Below, piece by piece: positions 5,612 through 6,896 of a stretch of 6,896 nucleotides of DNA. The position numbers were made by a program, and so were the translations under genes. The notes beneath the pieces were generated by a model that saw only the letters and a program-made list of their open reading frames with translations, was not told the DNA's origin and did no database searches. The stretch's first letter is position 1, and each line of letters starts with the position of its first letter. The stretch covers positions 1-6,896 of the forward strand of contig RFQW01000089.1 of assembly GCA_009924765.1 (NCBI GenBank). The letters run 5' to 3'. The DNA comes from Planctomycetota bacterium. Lineage in GTDB: Bacteria; Planctomycetota; Phycisphaerae; Phycisphaerales; SM1A02.

Positions 5612-5621
5612 TCGGCGATCA
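5609..5621. repeat. Short palindrome formed by two convergent stop codons
   Basis: TGATC-GGC-GATCA spans the TGA of the plus-strand NlpC/P60 gene (5609-5611) and the TGA of the minus-strand deacetylase gene (5619-5621). The stem is only 5 bp and no T-run follows. It is not a convincing terminator, but the genes end only 7 bases apart and no other terminator is visible here. Confidence 0.4.
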
Positions 5622-6437
5622 GGGCGCGCGCAGCCGCTGCACGAACAGCGGCAACGGCTCGCCATAGGCCATCTTCCAGCGCGGCAATTCCAGCGCGGGC
5701 GACGCGTCGGTGGCACTGGGGCCGTCGGCGATCACCGCCAGTCGATAGCCCGCATCCGCGGCGGCCTTCACCACGCGGCCGTCATACGAACCGAACGGAT
5801 ACGCGATGCACTCGACCGGGTGGCCCAGTTCCTGCTCCAAGCGCGCGCGCGAATCCCGCATCTCGCTCGCCAGGCGCGCATCAGGCACCTGCTGCAGGTT
5901 GGGGTGCGACACCGTGTGACTGAGCACCTCATGGCCGCCGGCTTCAAGCGCCTTCACGTCCGACCAGGCCAGATACCCCGGCGCGCCCACCGCCCCCGTG
6001 TACACGAAGAACACCGTGGGCATGCCGCGCGGATCCAGGTACTGCCGCGCGATCCACATGTCCTCGCCCCAGCCATCGTCGAAGGTGATCATCACCGGTC
6101 GCGGCGGCAGCGGCTCGCCATGCTCGCGATGCGCCTGCAGCTGCCGCATGGTGATCGGGTGGTAGTGATGGTTGCGCAGCCAATCCATCTGCGCCTCGAA
6201 ATCGGCGGGCTTCACCACCCACGGTGCCCAGTCGCCGGGCGCGCCCCAGTCGCCCACATGGTGGTACATCAGGATCGGCACGCGACAGGCCTGCGCACGG
6301 TCCGCCGCCGCATCGGTGCGCCACCACAGCACGCCGCACGCTGCAACGGCGACGACGATCCAGGCCAACGCCATTCCGCTGCGTCGAGCCAACGGATGGC
6401 GAGCGATGGACGCGTTGGCCGCGGGCATTCGGAGCAT
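5619..6437 (-). CDS. Membrane-anchored polysaccharide deacetylase (NodB homology, CE4 family)
   Basis: This encodes 272 residues. An N-terminal hydrophobic helix (about 22-39, ending in WW and preceded by RR) should act as an uncleaved anchor, leaving the catalytic domain outside the membrane. The NodB domain begins at VPILMYHHV (53-61). Motif 1 is TFDDG (118-122), with Asp120 as the expected base and Asp121 as a metal ligand. Motif 2 is SHTVSHP (173-179), with His174 and His178 as the expected metal ligands. YPFGSYD (213-219) fits motif 3. CE4 enzymes remove N- or O-acetyl groups from polysaccharides such as peptidoglycan, chitin or exopolysaccharides; the substrate cannot be told here. It converges with the NlpC/P60 gene and diverges from the 78-residue gene. 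Starts at 6437, 6428 or 6374 are possible; a -10-like box 7 bases before 6428 favours that one. Confidence 0.9.
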   Translation of the reverse strand: MLRMPAANASIARHPLARRSGMALAWIVVAVAACGVLWWRTDAAADRAQACRVPILMYHHVGDWGAPGDWAPWVVKPADFEAQMDWLRNHHYHPITMRQLQAHREHGEPLPPRPVMITFDDGWGEDMWIARQYLDPRGMPTVFFVYTGAVGAPGYLAWSDVKALEAGGHEVLSHTVSHPNLQQVPDARLASEMRDSRARLEQELGHPVECIAYPFGSYDGRVVKAAADAGYRLAVIADGPSATDASPALELPRWKMAYGEPLPLFVQRLRAP

Positions 6438-6463
6438 TGTGCCAATTCCATGCAGTCACGCAA
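6436..6463 (-). promoter_or_regulatory. Possible promoter of the deacetylase gene
   Basis: On the minus strand, TTGCGT (6463-6458) and CACAAT (6441-6436) are spaced by 16 bases. A start 7 bases after the -10 would fall at the ATG at 6428, giving a leaderless transcript. The -10 overlaps the alternative ATG at 6437, so if this promoter is used that ATG is not in the mRNA. Confidence 0.35.
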
Positions 6464-6501
6464 AGGCGTTCGCCGGCGTCGCTTTTCCGACCGCCGCACC
6501 C

Positions 6502-6507
6502 CACAAT
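6502..6507 (+). promoter_or_regulatory. Possible -10 box of the small membrane protein gene
   Basis: CACAAT ends 6 bases before the ATG at 6514, so the transcript could start at or next to the start codon. The context CACAATGC-N-CC-N-ATG nearly repeats that on the other strand in front of the ATG at 6428. No good -35 box is visible. Confidence 0.3.
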
Positions 6508-6513
6508 GCCCCC

Positions 6514-6750
6514 ATGCAGAGCTTCATCACCTTCCTCGGCTTCGGCGTGGCCGCGTGGGCGCTGTGGAAACTGCTGCGTCGACAGGAGGAAGCCGATCCC
6601 GACTTCGAGCGCTCGCTGCAGGCCGACGAGCGCCGTGCGCGCGGCAACCGCGAGGCCGCCGCGCGCGCCTCGCTCGAGCATGACGAGGCGGTGAAGGCGC
6701 AGCGCGCCGCGCAAGGCACGACACCGCCCACGCCTCCCGGCGAATCCTGA
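6514..6750 (+). CDS. Small single-pass membrane protein of unknown function
   Basis: This encodes 78 residues. Residues 4-20 (FITFLGFGVAAWALWKL) form one hydrophobic segment at the extreme N-terminus. It is followed by LRRQ, so by the positive-inside rule the rest would lie in the cytoplasm. Residues 22-67 are highly charged (Glu, Arg, Asp, Ala) and probably one long helix or coiled coil. The C-terminus is Pro/Thr-rich (TTPPTPPGES). The plus frame is open far upstream, but that part overlaps the deacetylase gene on the other strand. The ATG at 6514 is chosen because it starts the membrane segment and lies in the divergent promoter gap. There is no Shine-Dalgarno site. I recognise no family. 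The gene ends 14 bases before the convergent amidase stop. Confidence 0.65.
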   Translation: MQSFITFLGFGVAAWALWKLLRRQEEADPDFERSLQADERRARGNREAAARASLEHDEAVKAQRAAQGTTPPTPPGES

Positions 6751-6764
6751 TTTCCTCCGTCGGC

Positions 6765-6896
6765 TCAGACCGCGATGAAGTCGTCGTTGCCCGGAATGGA
6801 CAGGTACGCCAGCGTCTTCTGGCGCATCACCACCATCTCGCGCTGCAGGCTGCGACCGGGGCACGCGGTGTGCGCGCTGGCCCACTCCTGGTGCGT
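6765..6896 (-). CDS. C-terminal fragment of a PGRP/Amidase_2-type N-acetylmuramoyl-L-alanine amidase (partial, runs off right edge)
   Basis: The last 43 codons and stop are present. The fragment opens with THQEWASAHTACPGRSLQ, matching the end of the Amidase_2/PGRP domain. There, an H-x3-4-A-x-T-x-CPG segment supplies two zinc ligands; here the His at fragment residue 2 and Cys12 are the candidates. About 25 more residues follow, ending in LSIPGNDDFIAV. Enzymes of this family cut the bond between N-acetylmuramic acid and L-alanine in peptidoglycan, usually outside the cytoplasm or during recycling. The N-terminus, any signal peptide and the other catalytic residues lie outside the window, so activity cannot be judged. 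It converges with the 78-residue gene. Confidence 0.7.
   Translation of the reverse strand, partial: THQEWASAHTACPGRSLQREMVVMRQKTLAYLSIPGNDDFIAV

Noticed and set aside
5052..6683. 543-codon plus-strand open frame
   Set aside because: It crosses the end of the NlpC/P60 gene and the whole deacetylase gene. The translation is Arg/Pro/Thr-rich without domains.
1..6896. CRISPR arrays, insertion sequences, integrase or phage genes
   Set aside because: No regularly spaced direct repeats, transposase or integrase motifs, or terminal inverted repeats with target duplications were seen.

Overview
This is a high-GC bacterial window, most likely from a planctomycete and probably from the Phycisphaerae side of that phylum. 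The best clue is the secreted protein at 3785-5611. It carries a planctomycete-style dockerin (two perfect EF-hand calcium loops joined by a CxxC linker) next to a thrombospondin type-3-like calcium-binding stretch. Several genes also lack Shine-Dalgarno sites, which would fit that group. The taxonomic call is an inference from protein style, not from a marker gene.

Layout from left to right: the first 15 codons of a minus-strand gene (45-1), possibly a malic enzyme; a small minus-strand lipoprotein gene just upstream of it (469-71); a 382-base gap with no convincing gene but with a plus-strand terminator and possible small RNA; a minus-strand conserved hypothetical gene (1367-852); a divergent 335-base control region with a second strong plus-strand terminator; the plus-strand ABC-F ATPase gene uup (1703-3571); a plus-strand secreted multidomain protein ending in an NlpC/P60-type cysteine peptidase domain (3785-5611); a convergent minus-strand membrane-anchored polysaccharide deacetylase (6437-5619); a small plus-strand membrane protein (6514-6750); and the last 43 codons of a minus-strand PGRP/Amidase_2-type amidase (6896-6765).

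The right half has a cell-wall theme. The NlpC/P60 protein, the CE4-type deacetylase and the amidase fragment all belong to families that act on peptidoglycan or other polysaccharides outside the cytoplasm. They sit on different strands, so they are neighbours and not one operon. Uup is a cytoplasmic, ribosome- and DNA-associated ATPase and looks unrelated to that theme.

The most interesting points are: (i) the unusual fusion of a PEP-CTERM-style beta-sandwich domain, TSP3 calcium loops, an internal dockerin and an NlpC/P60 domain; (ii) two plus-strand intrinsic terminators with no plus-strand gene upstream, which suggest two short RNAs or, in one case, an attenuator for uup; and (iii) matching promoter/start arrangements in the 76-base divergent region at 6438-6513, which suggest leaderless transcripts.
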